A stretch of DNA of 64,000 nt from Alteripontixanthobacter maritimus. GTDB lineage: Bacteria > Pseudomonadota > Alphaproteobacteria > Sphingomonadales > Sphingomonadaceae. The stretch lies in the NCBI RefSeq assembly GCF_003340475.1, contig NZ_QBKA01000002.1, forward strand, positions 1,745,501 to 1,809,500. The letters are read 5' to 3'. Position numbers and translations under genes: made by a program. Under the pieces are notes generated by a model. It did not search any database and had not been told where the DNA came from. It worked only from the letters and a program-made list of their open reading frames with translations. Positions 34,657 through 45,192 of the stretch are shown here, one piece after another (within the stretch, counting starts at the first letter, position 1; every line of letters begins with the position of its first letter).

Positions 34657-36033
34657 ATGTGGGGCGGGCGCTTTGCCGAAGGGCCGAGCGCGGTCATGGC
34701 CGAAATAAACGCGTCCATCGGCTTCGACAAGGCACTGTGGCGGCAGGATATCGCGGCGAGCAAGGCGCATATGGCGATGCTGGGCGCGCAAGGCATCGTA
34801 TCTTCCGGGGATGCGGCGACAATCGCAGACGGGCTCGACAAGGTCGCGGCGGAATACGAGGCGGACGGCGTGCCCGAAGACTGGGCGCTGGAAGACATCC
34901 ACATGACTACCGAAAGCCGGCTGGCCGAATTGATCGGGCCGGTCGCGGGCCGCCTGCATACAGGGCGCAGCCGCAACGATCAGGTGGCAACGGATTTCAA
35001 GCTGTGGGTGCGCGAAGCGATCGAGCAGATGGATGGCGCGCTGGCCGCACTGCAGTCTGCGCTGGTGCAGCGCGCGCATGAACACGCCGCCAGCATCATG
35101 CCTGGTTTCACCCATCTGCAAACCGCCCAGCCGGTCACGCTGGGGCATCATTTGCTGGCCTATTACGAAATGCTGGAGCGCGACCGCAGCCGCTTCGCCG
35201 ATGCGCGCGTGCGGCTCAACCGCTCGCCATTGGGCAGCGCGGCACTGGCGGGCACCGGCTTCCCCATAGACCGCAATGCGACAGCGCAGGCGCTGGGTTT
35301 CGACGGGCCGACACATAACAGCCTGGATGCGGTATCGGACCGCGATTTCGCACTGGATTACCTAATGGCGGCAGCGCAGTGTTCGCTGCATTTGTCGCGG
35401 CTGGCGGAGGAATTCGTGATCTGGGCCAGCCAGCCCTTCGGTTTTGTCCGCATGCCCGACACGCTGTCCACCGGCAGTTCGATCATGCCGCAGAAGAAGA
35501 ACCCCGACGCGGCCGAACTGGTGCGCGGCCATGCCGGGCGGATCGTCGGCTGCGCCACCGCGCTGATGGTGACCATGAAGGGCCTCCCGCTCGCCTATTC
35601 CAAGGACATGCAGGACGACAAGCCGCCGGTGTTCGAGGCGCATGGCCTGCTGGAACTGTCCATCGCCGCGATGACCGGCATGGTGGCGGACAGCACGTTC
35701 CGAACGGATCGGATGCGGCAGGCGGCGGAACTGGGCTATGCCACCGCAACCGATCTGGCGGACTGGCTGGTGACCCAGGCGGATATCCCCTTCCGCGAGG
35801 CGCACCACATCACCGGCGCAGCGGTCAGGCTGGCGGAGGAGCGCGGCGTTGCATTGGACGCGCTGCCGCTGGCGGATCTGCAGGCCATCGACAAGCGCAT
35901 CGACGACCGTGTATTCGATTCGCTGTCGGTCGATGCCTCGGTCGCGGCGCGCAGTTCCTATGGCGGGACCGCGCCGCAGCAGGTAAGGCTGCAAACCGCC
36001 CACGCCGCCGACCGGCTGGGTATTACTCTATGA
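34657..36033 (+). CDS. argH: Argininosuccinate lyase
   Basis: A 458-residue ArgH. It has [20 protein letters not shown] at the start, [13 protein letters not shown] with the active-site histidine region, [20 protein letters not shown] and the fumarase/aspartase signature [20 protein letters not shown] with the catalytic serine. It cleaves argininosuccinate to arginine and fumarate. ATG 34657 gives the E. coli-like length; an upstream GTG at 34591 would add a 22-residue polar arm but would overlap the TlpA-like gene. The stop overlaps the next gene (ATGA). Confidence 0.95.
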   Translation: MWGGRFAEGPSAVMAEINASIGFDKALWRQDIAASKAHMAMLGAQGIVSSGDAATIADGLDKVAAEYEADGVPEDWALEDIHMTTESRLAELIGPVAGRLHTGRSRNDQVATDFKLWVREAIEQMDGALAALQSALVQRAHEHAASIMPGFTHLQTAQPVTLGHHLLAYYEMLERDRSRFADARVRLNRSPLGSAALAGTGFPIDRNATAQALGFDGPTHNSLDAVSDRDFALDYLMAAAQCSLHLSRLAEEFVIWASQPFGFVRMPDTLSTGSSIMPQKKNPDAAELVRGHAGRIVGCATALMVTMKGLPLAYSKDMQDDKPPVFEAHGLLELSIAAMTGMVADSTFRTDRMRQAAELGYATATDLADWLVTQADIPFREAHHITGAAVRLAEERGVALDALPLADLQAIDKRIDDRVFDSLSVDASVAARSSYGGTAPQQVRLQTAHAADRLGITL

Positions 36034-36290
36034 CGGATCCAGCCATGCGCCTTTTCCGAAATACTACCACGGTTATTATCGCGCTGTCGCTAGCGGCGTG
36101 CGCGCAGACTGGCGAACTTACGCCGGAGCCGGGCGAAGCCTTGCCCCCTGCTCCGCATGGCAAGGTGGTTAAACCGGAAGCGGAGAAGCTGTTGGAGCTC
36201 GATCCGCTCGCCGCGCCTGATCGCAGCGTGGAATTGCGAAAACGGTCCGAAGAACGCGAAGACGATCCTTTCGACCTGCCGCCAGAGTAA
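36030..36290 (+). CDS. Small LptM/YifL-like lipoprotein
   Basis: An 86-residue lipoprotein: a basic N-region (MRLFRN), a hydrophobic core and a lipobox LSLAA-C (Cys about residue 24), then a short hydrophilic Pro/Glu-rich tail ending DDPFDLPPE. Its size and its position just upstream of a diaminopimelate-pathway gene (lysA) match the LptM (YifL) family, which in E. coli helps the LPS translocon LptD mature. The start overlaps argH (ATGA) and lysA begins 8 bp after its stop, so argH, this gene and lysA form one transcript. The LptM link rests on context and architecture. Confidence 0.8.
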   Translation: MTDPAMRLFRNTTTVIIALSLAACAQTGELTPEPGEALPPAPHGKVVKPEAEKLLELDPLAAPDRSVELRKRSEEREDDPFDLPPE

Positions 36291-36297
36291 GCTTTCC

Positions 36298-37563
36298 ATG
36301 GACCATTTCCAGTATCGCGGCGGCATCCTTCACGCCGAAGACGTTCCCCTGCCGCGCATCGCGGACAAGGTTGGAACCCCGGTTTACGTCTATTCCCGTG
36401 CCACGCTGGAACGCCACGCGCAGGTATTCGCTGCCGCACTGGAAGGCGCGGGGAACGCGCCGCCGCTCATCGCCTTTGCCGTGAAGTCGAACCCCAATCT
36501 CGCCGTGCTGAAGGTTCTGCAGCGACAGGGCTTCGGCGCCGACGTCGTTTCCGGCGGCGAGCTGGCACGCGCGCTTGCCGCCGATATTTCGCCCGACAAA
36601 ATAGTGTTTTCAGGCGTGGGCAAGACCCGCGCCGAAATCGAATACGCGCTCGAACAGGACATCGGGCAATTCAACATCGAATCGCGCGAAGAAGGCCGCG
36701 AGCTGGCGCAGCTCGCCGCAGACCGCGGATTGGTCGCGCAAGCCGCCCTGCGCATCAATCCCGATGTCGATGCCGGGACGCATGACAAGATTTCCACCGG
36801 CAAGGCAGACAACAAGTTCGGTGTGCCCCTGTCGCGCGCAGCAGACGTATTTACCGAGCTGGCCGCTCTCGACGGGCTGAGCCTGCGCGGTGTTGCGATC
36901 CATATCGGCAGCCAGCTGGCCGACCTCGCCCCGCTGGAAACCGCCTTCGCCAAGATCGGCGGGCTGGTGGAAACCTTGCGCGCAAACGGCCACCGGATCA
37001 CCCATGTCGATCTGGGCGGCGGACTGGGCGTGCCGTATCGCAAGGGCGAAGTGCTCCCCTCGCCAGCGGAATATGGCGCGATGGTAAAACGCATGACTGC
37101 TGATTTGGACGTGGCGCTGACGTTCGAGCCAGGCCGCGTGATCGCGGGCAATGCGGGCGTGCTGCTGACGCGGGTGGTGCGTGTGAAGGAAGGCGTGAAC
37201 GACCCGTTCCTGATCGTGGATGCTGCCATGAATGATCTCGCACGACCGGCGCTGTACGGTGCGTGGCACGATTTCGATGCGGTCGCACCCGATGGCCGAA
37301 CCATGACGGCCAATATCGTCGGGCCGATTTGTGAAACCGGCGATACGTTTGCGATGGGCCGCGATACCGACGCTTTCGTGGCGGGCGATCTCGGCGTGTT
37401 CCGTACTGCCGGTGCCTATGGCGCGACCATGGCGTCGTCTTACAATTCGCGCGGCTTCGTGGCCGAGGTGCTGGTCAGCGAGGATGATTTTGCCATCGTC
37501 GCGGACCGTATCGCGGCGGCTGCGATCATGGATGCCGAACGCGTGCCGGACTGGCTCGCCTGA
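36298..37563 (+). CDS. lysA: Diaminopimelate decarboxylase
   Basis: A 421-residue PLP enzyme making L-lysine from meso-diaminopimelate. LIAFAVKSNPNLAVLKVL carries the PLP lysine. GFGADVVSGGELARAL, ALRINPDVDAGTHDKISTGK, HVDLGGGLGVPY and GPICETGDTFAMGRD (dimer-contributed Cys/Glu) are all present. ATG 36298 is the obvious start. Its stop shares one base with the next start (TGATG). Confidence 0.96.
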   Translation: MDHFQYRGGILHAEDVPLPRIADKVGTPVYVYSRATLERHAQVFAAALEGAGNAPPLIAFAVKSNPNLAVLKVLQRQGFGADVVSGGELARALAADISPDKIVFSGVGKTRAEIEYALEQDIGQFNIESREEGRELAQLAADRGLVAQAALRINPDVDAGTHDKISTGKADNKFGVPLSRAADVFTELAALDGLSLRGVAIHIGSQLADLAPLETAFAKIGGLVETLRANGHRITHVDLGGGLGVPYRKGEVLPSPAEYGAMVKRMTADLDVALTFEPGRVIAGNAGVLLTRVVRVKEGVNDPFLIVDAAMNDLARPALYGAWHDFDAVAPDGRTMTANIVGPICETGDTFAMGRDTDAFVAGDLGVFRTAGAYGATMASSYNSRGFVAEVLVSEDDFAIVADRIAAAAIMDAERVPDWLA

Positions 37564-38357
37564 TGGATCCGAAGCCTGCCCCCTTGCGGTCGCTGCCGCT
37601 GTTTCACAGGATTGCCGGCAAACGCGTGGTCGTAATCGGCGACGGGATCATGGGCGAGGCGAAGACCCGGCTTGTCGAACGCGCAGGCGGCATCCCCTGC
37701 GGCGAACCCGAGGCGCATCATGCCGCGCTCGCCTTTATCGCGCTGGAGGATGAACGCAGCGCGGAAAGCGCCGCCATCCGCCTGCGCGCCAAGGGGCTGC
37801 TGGTGAACGTCGCCGACCGGCCGGACCTTTGCGATTTCACAACGCCCAGCCTGCTCGACCGTGACCCGGTGCTGATTGCCATCGGTACGTCGGGCGCATC
37901 GGCGGGCCTTGCCAAGCAATTGCGGCTGAGGCTGGAGAAGCTGTTGCCAGCCTCGCTCGGCCGGCTGGCCCAGATGCTTTCCGACCGGCGGGACGACATA
38001 CGCGCGCGTTTCCCCCCTGCCGATGGCCGCCGCCGCGCGCTGGACGATGCGCTGGGCGAAGGCGGAGTGCTCGATCCGCTGGACGATGGCGCAGCAAATG
38101 CGTTCGAAGGCTGGCTGGCCGGAACCGCGCCGATCATGGAAGCGGGGCAGGTCGTGCTCACTCTTGCCAGCGACGATCCCGAAGATTTGACCCTGCGCCA
38201 GGCGCGGCTGCTGGGCACAGCGGATACGATCCTGTTCGAACCGCTGGTTCCGCCTGCAATCCTGGACCGGGCCCGCGCCGATGCGCTGCGCCGTCCCCTG
38301 CCGCATGACGGACCGCTGCCCGATGGGCTGACGCTGATAATCAGGCTGGTGGAGTAA
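37563..38357 (+). CDS. Precorrin-2 dehydrogenase / sirohydrochlorin ferrochelatase (CysG N-terminal type)
   Basis: A 264-residue protein equivalent to the N-terminal half of CysG. LPLFHRIAGKRVVVIGDGIM contains the NAD-binding GxGxxG variant, followed by GEAKTRLVERAGG. VNVADRPDLCDFTTPSLLDR and IGTSGASAGLAKQLRLRLE are the dimer/active-site blocks. It would oxidise precorrin-2 and insert iron to give siroheme for sulfite or nitrite reductase. The methyltransferase (SUMT) half is absent, so that activity must be encoded elsewhere. Start overlaps the lysA stop by one base. The C-terminal ~50 residues are atypical. Confidence 0.85.
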   Translation: MDPKPAPLRSLPLFHRIAGKRVVVIGDGIMGEAKTRLVERAGGIPCGEPEAHHAALAFIALEDERSAESAAIRLRAKGLLVNVADRPDLCDFTTPSLLDRDPVLIAIGTSGASAGLAKQLRLRLEKLLPASLGRLAQMLSDRRDDIRARFPPADGRRRALDDALGEGGVLDPLDDGAANAFEGWLAGTAPIMEAGQVVLTLASDDPEDLTLRQARLLGTADTILFEPLVPPAILDRARADALRRPLPHDGPLPDGLTLIIRLVE

Positions 38358-38380
38358 GCCGCCCGGCAGCCTGCCTGCTC

Positions 38381-39397
38381 TTAGCGGTCGGCGGTAACGC
38401 CGGTTTCGACAAAATAGCGCGCCATCGCGTCCACCGCCTTGTCGCTCAACTGCATGAAGGCACGGCGCTTGTCGCCGGGATCCTCCACCCGCTCCAGCAG
38501 CCCGGCTTCGGTGAGGGTCGCAATCCAACGCAATGCGGTGGTCGGCGGGACGCCGCTGGCGATGCACAGCGACGTAATCGATACGCGGGCGTGTTCGGCG
38601 CGGGCGGCAGTCAGGTCCAGCATCATGTCCCATGCAGGATCGGCAAACAGCGCCGCGTCGAAGAACTTGCCGCGCGCCTCGCGCTGGCGGATGATTTCCC
38701 GCACCAGTCGCGGATCGGGCAGCGGCGGGCGGGGTTTGCGCAACAGCGAGCGTTCGTTTCCGTCCGCAGTGTCATCGGTCCTTGTTCCATCGGTAGCATC
38801 CCCGCCTTCGCCGCGAAACCGGTCGGCAGGCGAGTGAAACCGGAATGCCCCGCCGACCGCGCTCTGCCCGGAGCCGGCCGTGAGATCATCCAGTCGGCGC
38901 GCAATATTGCCGACTTCTTCGGTCAGGCGAAGCATCGCGACGCGGTCTTCCTGCGACAATTCGCGCACGCGCACACCCGAAAGGTTTGCCAAGGCGCGCC
39001 CCATCGCCACGGATTTTTCCGCCTGCCCCGGATCGACCAGTATCTGCGGGTCCGAGCTGTCCATACAAGCGAACACATCATCCAGCGCGTCCAGCGTGGT
39101 GAGCATGACTACGGGTGTTCGCGCCTTGGCCGCCGAATCATCCAGCACGGCAAGCGCCGCCATCGCTACCGCGCTCGTTGTGAGGCATTCCGCCACCACG
39201 ACATCGCCGCACGGCGTGACCGGCGCACCGTCCCCAGCCAGCGGTTCCAAAGCGGCTTCGTGCTCGACCCGCAATCCGCTATTTGCAAGGTCGGAAACGA
39301 TGGCGGACCGGCTGGCGGCATCGTCAGCGAAAACGGTCAGCGATAGCAGGCCACCCTCCCGTTCAGGCGCGCTCCCATAGGTAAAATCGGCTTGCAT
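38381..39397 (-). CDS. MarR-type winged-helix regulator with degenerate receiver-like N-terminus
   Basis: A 338-residue protein in three parts. Residues ~15-145 look like a receiver domain (SLTVFADDAASRSAIVSDLA, VVMLTTLDALDDVF) but the phospho-acceptor position reads VVVAE, so the usual Asp pocket is not conserved. Next come a heptad-rich helix (EDRVAMLRLTEEVGNIARRL) and a Gly/Asp-rich linker. Last is a winged helix (ARVSITSLCIASGVPPTTAL, RWIATLTEAGLLERVEDPGD, KRRAFMQLSD) of the MarR type. It probably binds DNA, and the N-terminus may sense something other than phosphorylation. Its target is unknown. ATG 39397. Confidence 0.8.
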   Translation of the reverse strand: MQADFTYGSAPEREGGLLSLTVFADDAASRSAIVSDLANSGLRVEHEAALEPLAGDGAPVTPCGDVVVAECLTTSAVAMAALAVLDDSAAKARTPVVMLTTLDALDDVFACMDSSDPQILVDPGQAEKSVAMGRALANLSGVRVRELSQEDRVAMLRLTEEVGNIARRLDDLTAGSGQSAVGGAFRFHSPADRFRGEGGDATDGTRTDDTADGNERSLLRKPRPPLPDPRLVREIIRQREARGKFFDAALFADPAWDMMLDLTAARAEHARVSITSLCIASGVPPTTALRWIATLTEAGLLERVEDPGDKRRAFMQLSDKAVDAMARYFVETGVTADR

Positions 39398-39484
39398 TGC
39401 TTACCCCCAAGCGCGATTCGCCGCGTGGCCAGTCGCCGGAACAGATTGCGAACGAGGCACTGGCTAGTCAAGCAGAACTGCGTG

Positions 39485-39928
39485 TTACGGCTGGATATCG
39501 ATGATTGTTCCGTCAGGAACCAGCCGCCATAATTCTTCGATCTCGGCATTGCTCAGCGCGATGCAGCCATCGGTCCAGTCACCGGGAATGCGCGCCATGC
39601 TCGAGCCATTGGGCTGCCCATGGATGAAGATATCACCTCCCGGATCGCGGCCCAGACCTTGCGCAAAAGCTATGTCGGCGGAGTTGGGATAGGATATGCG
39701 CAGGCTGAGGTGGAATGCGCTTTCAGGATTGCGCGTGTCGATCGTGTAGCGGCCTTCCGGCGTGCGTTCGTCGCCTTCGAACTGCTTGTGCCCCTGCGGC
39801 GCGTCGCCGAATGCGATGCCGGTATAAGTGCGGATCGGGGTGTCGCCCGAAAATGCGGTCAATGTCCGGTCGGACTTGTCTACCAGCAGGTAGGTCGCAT
39901 GGACTTCCTGCGGAAGTGGGGCACGCAC
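39485..39928 (-). CDS. L,D-transpeptidase (ErfK/YbiS type), start codon in doubt
   Basis: A periplasmic peptidoglycan cross-linking or lipoprotein-attaching enzyme. The YkuD domain shows TYLLVDKSDRTLTAFSGDTP, GRYTID, FIHGQPNGSSMARIPGDWTD and the catalytic Cys in DGCIALSNAEI. With the only canonical in-frame start (GTG 39928) the protein is 147 residues and has no export signal or ribosome site. Yet the same open frame continues upstream to 40009 and reads VSKANLVAAGWAAAFAAFLA followed by A-C-Q, a perfect lipoprotein signal, beginning at a GTA codon. Either translation starts unusually or a start codon was lost. The upstream gap holds a palindromic repeat. Confidence 0.75.
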   Translation of the reverse strand: MRAPLPQEVHATYLLVDKSDRTLTAFSGDTPIRTYTGIAFGDAPQGHKQFEGDERTPEGRYTIDTRNPESAFHLSLRISYPNSADIAFAQGLGRDPGGDIFIHGQPNGSSMARIPGDWTDGCIALSNAEIEELWRLVPDGTIIDIQP

Positions 39929-40022
39929 ATCGGGTGCGGACTGACATGCAGCGAGGAATGCAGCGAAGGCCGCAGCCCACCCCGCTGCGACTAGGTTCGC
40001 TTTGCTTACAAAGTCTCGCCGA

Positions 40023-40092
40023 CCCCTCCCGCTTGCGGGAGGGGAGCGCAGCTTGGCGAGCGTAGCGAGTTTAGCGAAGCTGGGTGGGTTTT
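40023..40092. repeat. Palindromic intergenic element between purA and the L,D-transpeptidase
   Basis: A perfect 10-bp hairpin (CCCCTCCCGC at 40023-40032 with GCGGGAGGGG at 40035-40044) is followed by AGCTTGGCGAGCG...TTTAGCGAAGCTGGGTGGG, a second imperfect palindrome. It fills the ~100-bp gap and lies within 15 bp of the degenerate signal-peptide start of the L,D-transpeptidase. Confidence 0.8.
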
Positions 40093-40109
40093 TCAGCGTT
40101 TACACCCCT

Positions 40110-41570
<1,461 letters not shown>

Positions 41571-41572
41571 TC

Positions 41573-42388
41573 ATGACCGACTACCCCACATTGATGATGA
41601 ACGACGACCGCCAGATCCCGCAGCTGGGCTTCGGCACTTACCAGATCGACGATAGCGACGCCGCCGAAACCGTCCAAACCGCGCTCGACACCGGATACTG
41701 GCTGATCGACACTGCGGCCATTTACAAGAACGAACGCGGTGTGGGGGAAGGCATCGGCGATTGGGCCGACATCTTTCTCACCACCAAGATCTGGAATGAA
41801 AGCCAGGGTTACGATCGTACGAAAAAGGCGTTTGCCAAATGCCTGGAACGGCTGGGCCGCGACTATGTCGATCTGTTGCTGATCCACTGGCCCTGCCCCG
41901 AGCAGGGTCTGGCCGTGGAAACATGGAAAGCATTCATCGAATTGCGCGAGGAAGGGTTGGCCAAATCCATCGGCGTATCGAATTTTCGCGAAGAAGACTT
42001 GCAGATGCTGGCGAGCGAAACGGGCATCGTTCCGGCGGTCAACCAGATCGAAATTCACCCGTCTTTCCAGCAGCGCGATATGCGCAAGGTGCATGACGAT
42101 ATGGGCATCATCACGCAAAGCTGGTCCCCGCTCGGCCAGGGTGCCGGACTGAAACATGATGCCATTAAACGGATTGCCGAAGAGCTGGGCCAGCCCGCAT
42201 CCGCCGTGGTGCTGCGCTGGCATATGCAGTGCGGCCTCGCCCCCATTCCCAAGGCTAGCAGCCAGGAGCATATCGAGGCCAACTTCCGCGCGCTCGACTT
42301 CGAGCTGTCGGACGAACAGATGAACGCGATCGACGACCTCGACCAGAAGGACGGCCGGATCGGACCGGACCCCGCCGAATTCAACTGA
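41573..42388 (+). CDS. Aldo/keto reductase
   Basis: A 271-residue AKR (2,5-diketo-gluconate reductase-like). The catalytic tetrad is visible as Asp in WLIDTAAIYKNE with Tyr, Lys in LTTKIWNES and His in LLIHWPCPEQ. IGVSNFREEDLQML and PIPKASSQEHIEANF are NADPH-binding family blocks. It reduces aldehydes or ketones with NADPH. ATG 41573 follows AAGGAG. First gene of a three-gene plus-strand block inserted between purA and hisZ. Confidence 0.92.
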   Translation: MTDYPTLMMNDDRQIPQLGFGTYQIDDSDAAETVQTALDTGYWLIDTAAIYKNERGVGEGIGDWADIFLTTKIWNESQGYDRTKKAFAKCLERLGRDYVDLLLIHWPCPEQGLAVETWKAFIELREEGLAKSIGVSNFREEDLQMLASETGIVPAVNQIEIHPSFQQRDMRKVHDDMGIITQSWSPLGQGAGLKHDAIKRIAEELGQPASAVVLRWHMQCGLAPIPKASSQEHIEANFRALDFELSDEQMNAIDDLDQKDGRIGPDPAEFN

Positions 42389-42406
42389 TTGCCGGAAGGG
42401 ATGCGG

Positions 42407-43402
42407 ATGGCGCGCTACCGTGCTATCCGCGCCCGCCTGATGCCTCACACCGTTCCGCCTTTCCGCGTTGCAGCGCTTTATCGGTTTACGCGGTTTCCCG
42501 ACCCAGAAGCCTTGCGCATGCCGTTGCAGAGCGTTTGCGACGATAATGCCGTGCGTGGCACTTTGCTGTTGGCAGGCGAAGGGATCAACGGGACGATCGC
42601 TGGCACGGATGGCGGCATCGAGGCCGCGCTTGCCCATGTCCGCACCTTGCCGGGCTGCGGAGATATTGAGGCAAAGGATTCGCGCGCGGACACCATGCCG
42701 TTTCACCGCATGAAAGTCCGGCTGAAGCGCGAGATCGTGACGATGGGCCAGCCCGACCTAGACCCCATGGGCGGCACAGGTACATACGTCGCGCCGGAGG
42801 ACTGGAACGCCCTGATCGCGGACCCGGACACCATCATCATCGATACGCGCAACGATTACGAGGTCGCCATCGGCAGTTTCGCAGGCGCGATCGATCCCGA
42901 AACACCCAGCTTCCGAGACTTCCCCGCCTGGTTCCGCGAACGGCGGCAGGAGCTGGAACAGGACGGTCGGATGCCGCGCGTGGCGATGTTCTGTACAGGC
43001 GGCATTCGCTGCGAAAAATCCACCGCATTCCTGAAAAACGAAGGGGTAGAAGATGTCTTTCACTTGGAAGGCGGCATTCTGAAATATCTCGAAACCGTGC
43101 CTGCCGAAAAAAGCCGCTGGGAAGGCGAATGCTTTGTCTTCGACGAGCGGGTTTCGGTTGTGCACGGGCTCGAGACAGGCAGCTACGATTTGTGCCGCGC
43201 CTGCCGTCGTCCGGTAAATGATGCGGACAAGACCTCGCCCGCATATGCCGAGGGCGAAGCCTGCCCTTCGTGTATCGGCGAGCGCACCGACGAACAGCGT
43301 GCCCGCTATGCCGAACGGCACCGGCAGGTCGCTTTGGCCGAGGCGCGCGGAGCGGAACATGTCGGCGCGAAACTGGCGGCCAAGGAAAAACGCAATGACT
43401 GA
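42407..43402 (+). CDS. trhO: tRNA uridine(34) 5-hydroxylase, rhodanese-like (TrhO)
   Basis: A 331-residue TrhO/YceA protein. The N-terminal ferredoxin-like domain has [20 protein letters not shown], and the rhodanese domain has [20 protein letters not shown] and the active-site loop [15 protein letters not shown] with Cys. A Cys-rich C-terminal segment (CRACRRPV...CPSC) probably binds metal. It forms 5-hydroxyuridine at tRNA position 34 with prephenate-derived chemistry in the family. ATG 42407 sits 6 bp after GGAAGGG; it overlaps the following GST gene by eight bases. Confidence 0.9.
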   Translation: MARYRAIRARLMPHTVPPFRVAALYRFTRFPDPEALRMPLQSVCDDNAVRGTLLLAGEGINGTIAGTDGGIEAALAHVRTLPGCGDIEAKDSRADTMPFHRMKVRLKREIVTMGQPDLDPMGGTGTYVAPEDWNALIADPDTIIIDTRNDYEVAIGSFAGAIDPETPSFRDFPAWFRERRQELEQDGRMPRVAMFCTGGIRCEKSTAFLKNEGVEDVFHLEGGILKYLETVPAEKSRWEGECFVFDERVSVVHGLETGSYDLCRACRRPVNDADKTSPAYAEGEACPSCIGERTDEQRARYAERHRQVALAEARGAEHVGAKLAAKEKRND

Positions 43403-43981
43403 ACCGGTGCTCTACAGCTTTCGCCGTTGTCCCTATGCGATGCGTGCGCGCATGGCGCTGGCCGTGAGCGGCGTGGCACATGAGCGGCGCGAAGTCGCCT
43501 TGCGTGACAAACCGCCCGAATTGCTGGAAGCTTCGCCCAAAGGGACCGTTCCGGTGCTGGTGCTGGTGGACGGAACGGTGCTGGAGGAGAGCCTCGACAT
43601 TATGCGCTGGGCGCTGGGTCAGAACGATCCGCAAGGCTGGCTGCAACGCGAGGGAGCGGATTTGATCGCCACCAATGACGGCACGTTCAAACATCACCTC
43701 GACCGGTACAAATATGCCACCCGTTACGATGCGGACCCGATGGAGCACCGCAGCGAAGGTATGGCGATCCTGCGCGGGCTGGACGAACGGTTGGCCGCGC
43801 ACCCCTTTCTGGGGGGAAGCAGCCGGGACTATGCGATCCGGCAATCTTTCCGTTCGTGCGCCAGTTCGCCCATGCGGACCGGGACTGGTTTTTCGACCAA
43901 CCCCTGCGCGCCTTGCAGGGATGGCTTACGGACTGGCTGGATTCCGGCCTTTTCGCGCGTATCATGGCGAAACCCGAATAG
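43395..43981 (+). pseudogene. Glutathione S-transferase family gene with a one-base frameshift
   Basis: The first ~146 codons read as a GST N-domain and early C-domain: PVLYSFRRCPYAMRARMALA, ELLEASPKGTVPVLVL, VLEESLDIMRWALG, HRSEGMAILRGLDERLAAHP. At about 43834 (DYA/I) the frame breaks. In the +1-shifted frame the expected C-terminus continues as AIFPFVRQFAHADRDWFFDQ, PLRALQGWLTDWLDSGLFAR, IMAKPE and a stop at 43979-43981. Restoring one base near 43834 gives a normal ~195-residue protein. The unshifted frame instead runs into hisZ territory as nonsense. Either a real pseudogene or an assembly/homopolymer error. Confidence 0.85.
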
Positions 43982-43987
43982 GCCTTA

Positions 43988-45097
43988 TTACAGCGCGACT
44001 GGCGCTCCACCTTGCAACACGTGGCTTGCGCCAAGGGATGTGGCATCGTCCTGGTCCGAAACGGCCGCAACCGTGCGCCAGCCTTCGCCGCGCAGTGCTT
44101 CGGCGCGCATAGCGTCGTGGCTTAAGGGGAGGAACAGCACTTTGCCGTTCACAGCTTCAGGCAGGCTGTCGATCAGCCCGTCGACATAGAGCGATACGCC
44201 GCTGGCGGCCTCGTCCGTGCCGCCGATCCGGTAAGTTCCGCCCCGCCCCAGCGCTCCGCGAACACCCTCTGCATAGAGCGTAAATCCGAACCAGGTTTGA
44301 TATTCGAAGCCATGCCGCTCGGTCGGGTCGAGCGTGACGCGGGCATGGCCCTCTACCCGCGCTGCGATCTGGCGCAAACCCTCGATCCGGCTGGCGAGCG
44401 CCCCGCCCGCGTCGATTGCTGCCAGTTTGTCGATGGCTTCCTCGAACGGACCGGACGAATAAAGCAGCGGCAGGTAATCTGCCCCGCCCGCATCGCGCAG
44501 GCCGCCTGCATCCTTGGTGTCGAGCTCGCGGCGAACGGCGTCTACTTGGCCTGCTTCCAGCGGCAGCGCCTTCGCAGACAGAATATCGACCAGATCCGGC
44601 AGGGTGAAATCGACCGAAATGCCCTGCGCTCCACCTGCTTCCAGCGCAGCTATGGCCACAGCGACGATCTCGCCGGCCGCAGCCGCGCCGTCGCTACCGA
44701 CCAGTTCCGCGCCGATCTGCAGGCTCTGACGTTCCGGACTCAACTGATCCGCCGCAAGCCGCGCCACATCCCCGGCATAACAAACCCGCAACGGTCGCGG
44801 CGCTTCGGCCATGGCGGTAGCGGCAATGCGCCCTACTTGCGGCGTCATGTCGGACCTCAAGGCGATCGTGCGCAGAGACGCCGGATCGGTGAACCGCACC
44901 ATCCGGCGCGTGCTGACCCCGTCCATCCGCCCGGCAAGCGAAGTTTCGAACTCCATCAGTGGCGGACGCACACGGTCATACCCATGCGAATGCATCACGC
45001 CGAGCGCCGCCTGTTCCACCGCGCTGGCATTGGCGGCGGCGGCGGGCAACCGGTCACGCAGGCCGATGGGCAGAAGATCGTCGGGTTGGGTTTTCAT
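43988..45097 (-). CDS. hisZ: ATP phosphoribosyltransferase regulatory subunit
   Basis: A 369-residue histidyl-tRNA-synthetase-like protein lacking aminoacylation features. LLPIGLRDRLPAAAANASAV, PPLMEFETSL, FTDPASLRTIALRSDMTPQV and the divergent C-terminal LGRGGTYRIGG identify HisZ. It forms an octamer with short-form HisG and makes the first histidine step feedback-regulated. No hisG is in the window. It follows serA on the same strand, with a large repeat in the 411-bp gap. Confidence 0.9.
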   Translation of the reverse strand: MKTQPDDLLPIGLRDRLPAAAANASAVEQAALGVMHSHGYDRVRPPLMEFETSLAGRMDGVSTRRMVRFTDPASLRTIALRSDMTPQVGRIAATAMAEAPRPLRVCYAGDVARLAADQLSPERQSLQIGAELVGSDGAAAAGEIVAVAIAALEAGGAQGISVDFTLPDLVDILSAKALPLEAGQVDAVRRELDTKDAGGLRDAGGADYLPLLYSSGPFEEAIDKLAAIDAGGALASRIEGLRQIAARVEGHARVTLDPTERHGFEYQTWFGFTLYAEGVRGALGRGGTYRIGGTDEAASGVSLYVDGLIDSLPEAVNGKVLFLPLSHDAMRAEALRGEGWRTVAAVSDQDDATSLGASHVLQGGAPVAL

Positions 45098-45192
45098 GTT
45101 CGTAAACTTACTCCGCTCACCCTGCGCTGCCTGAGGGTTGTTTATTTCTTCTAGCTTGGTTCCCTAAAGAAGGACCGGGTTTTATTTGTCTA

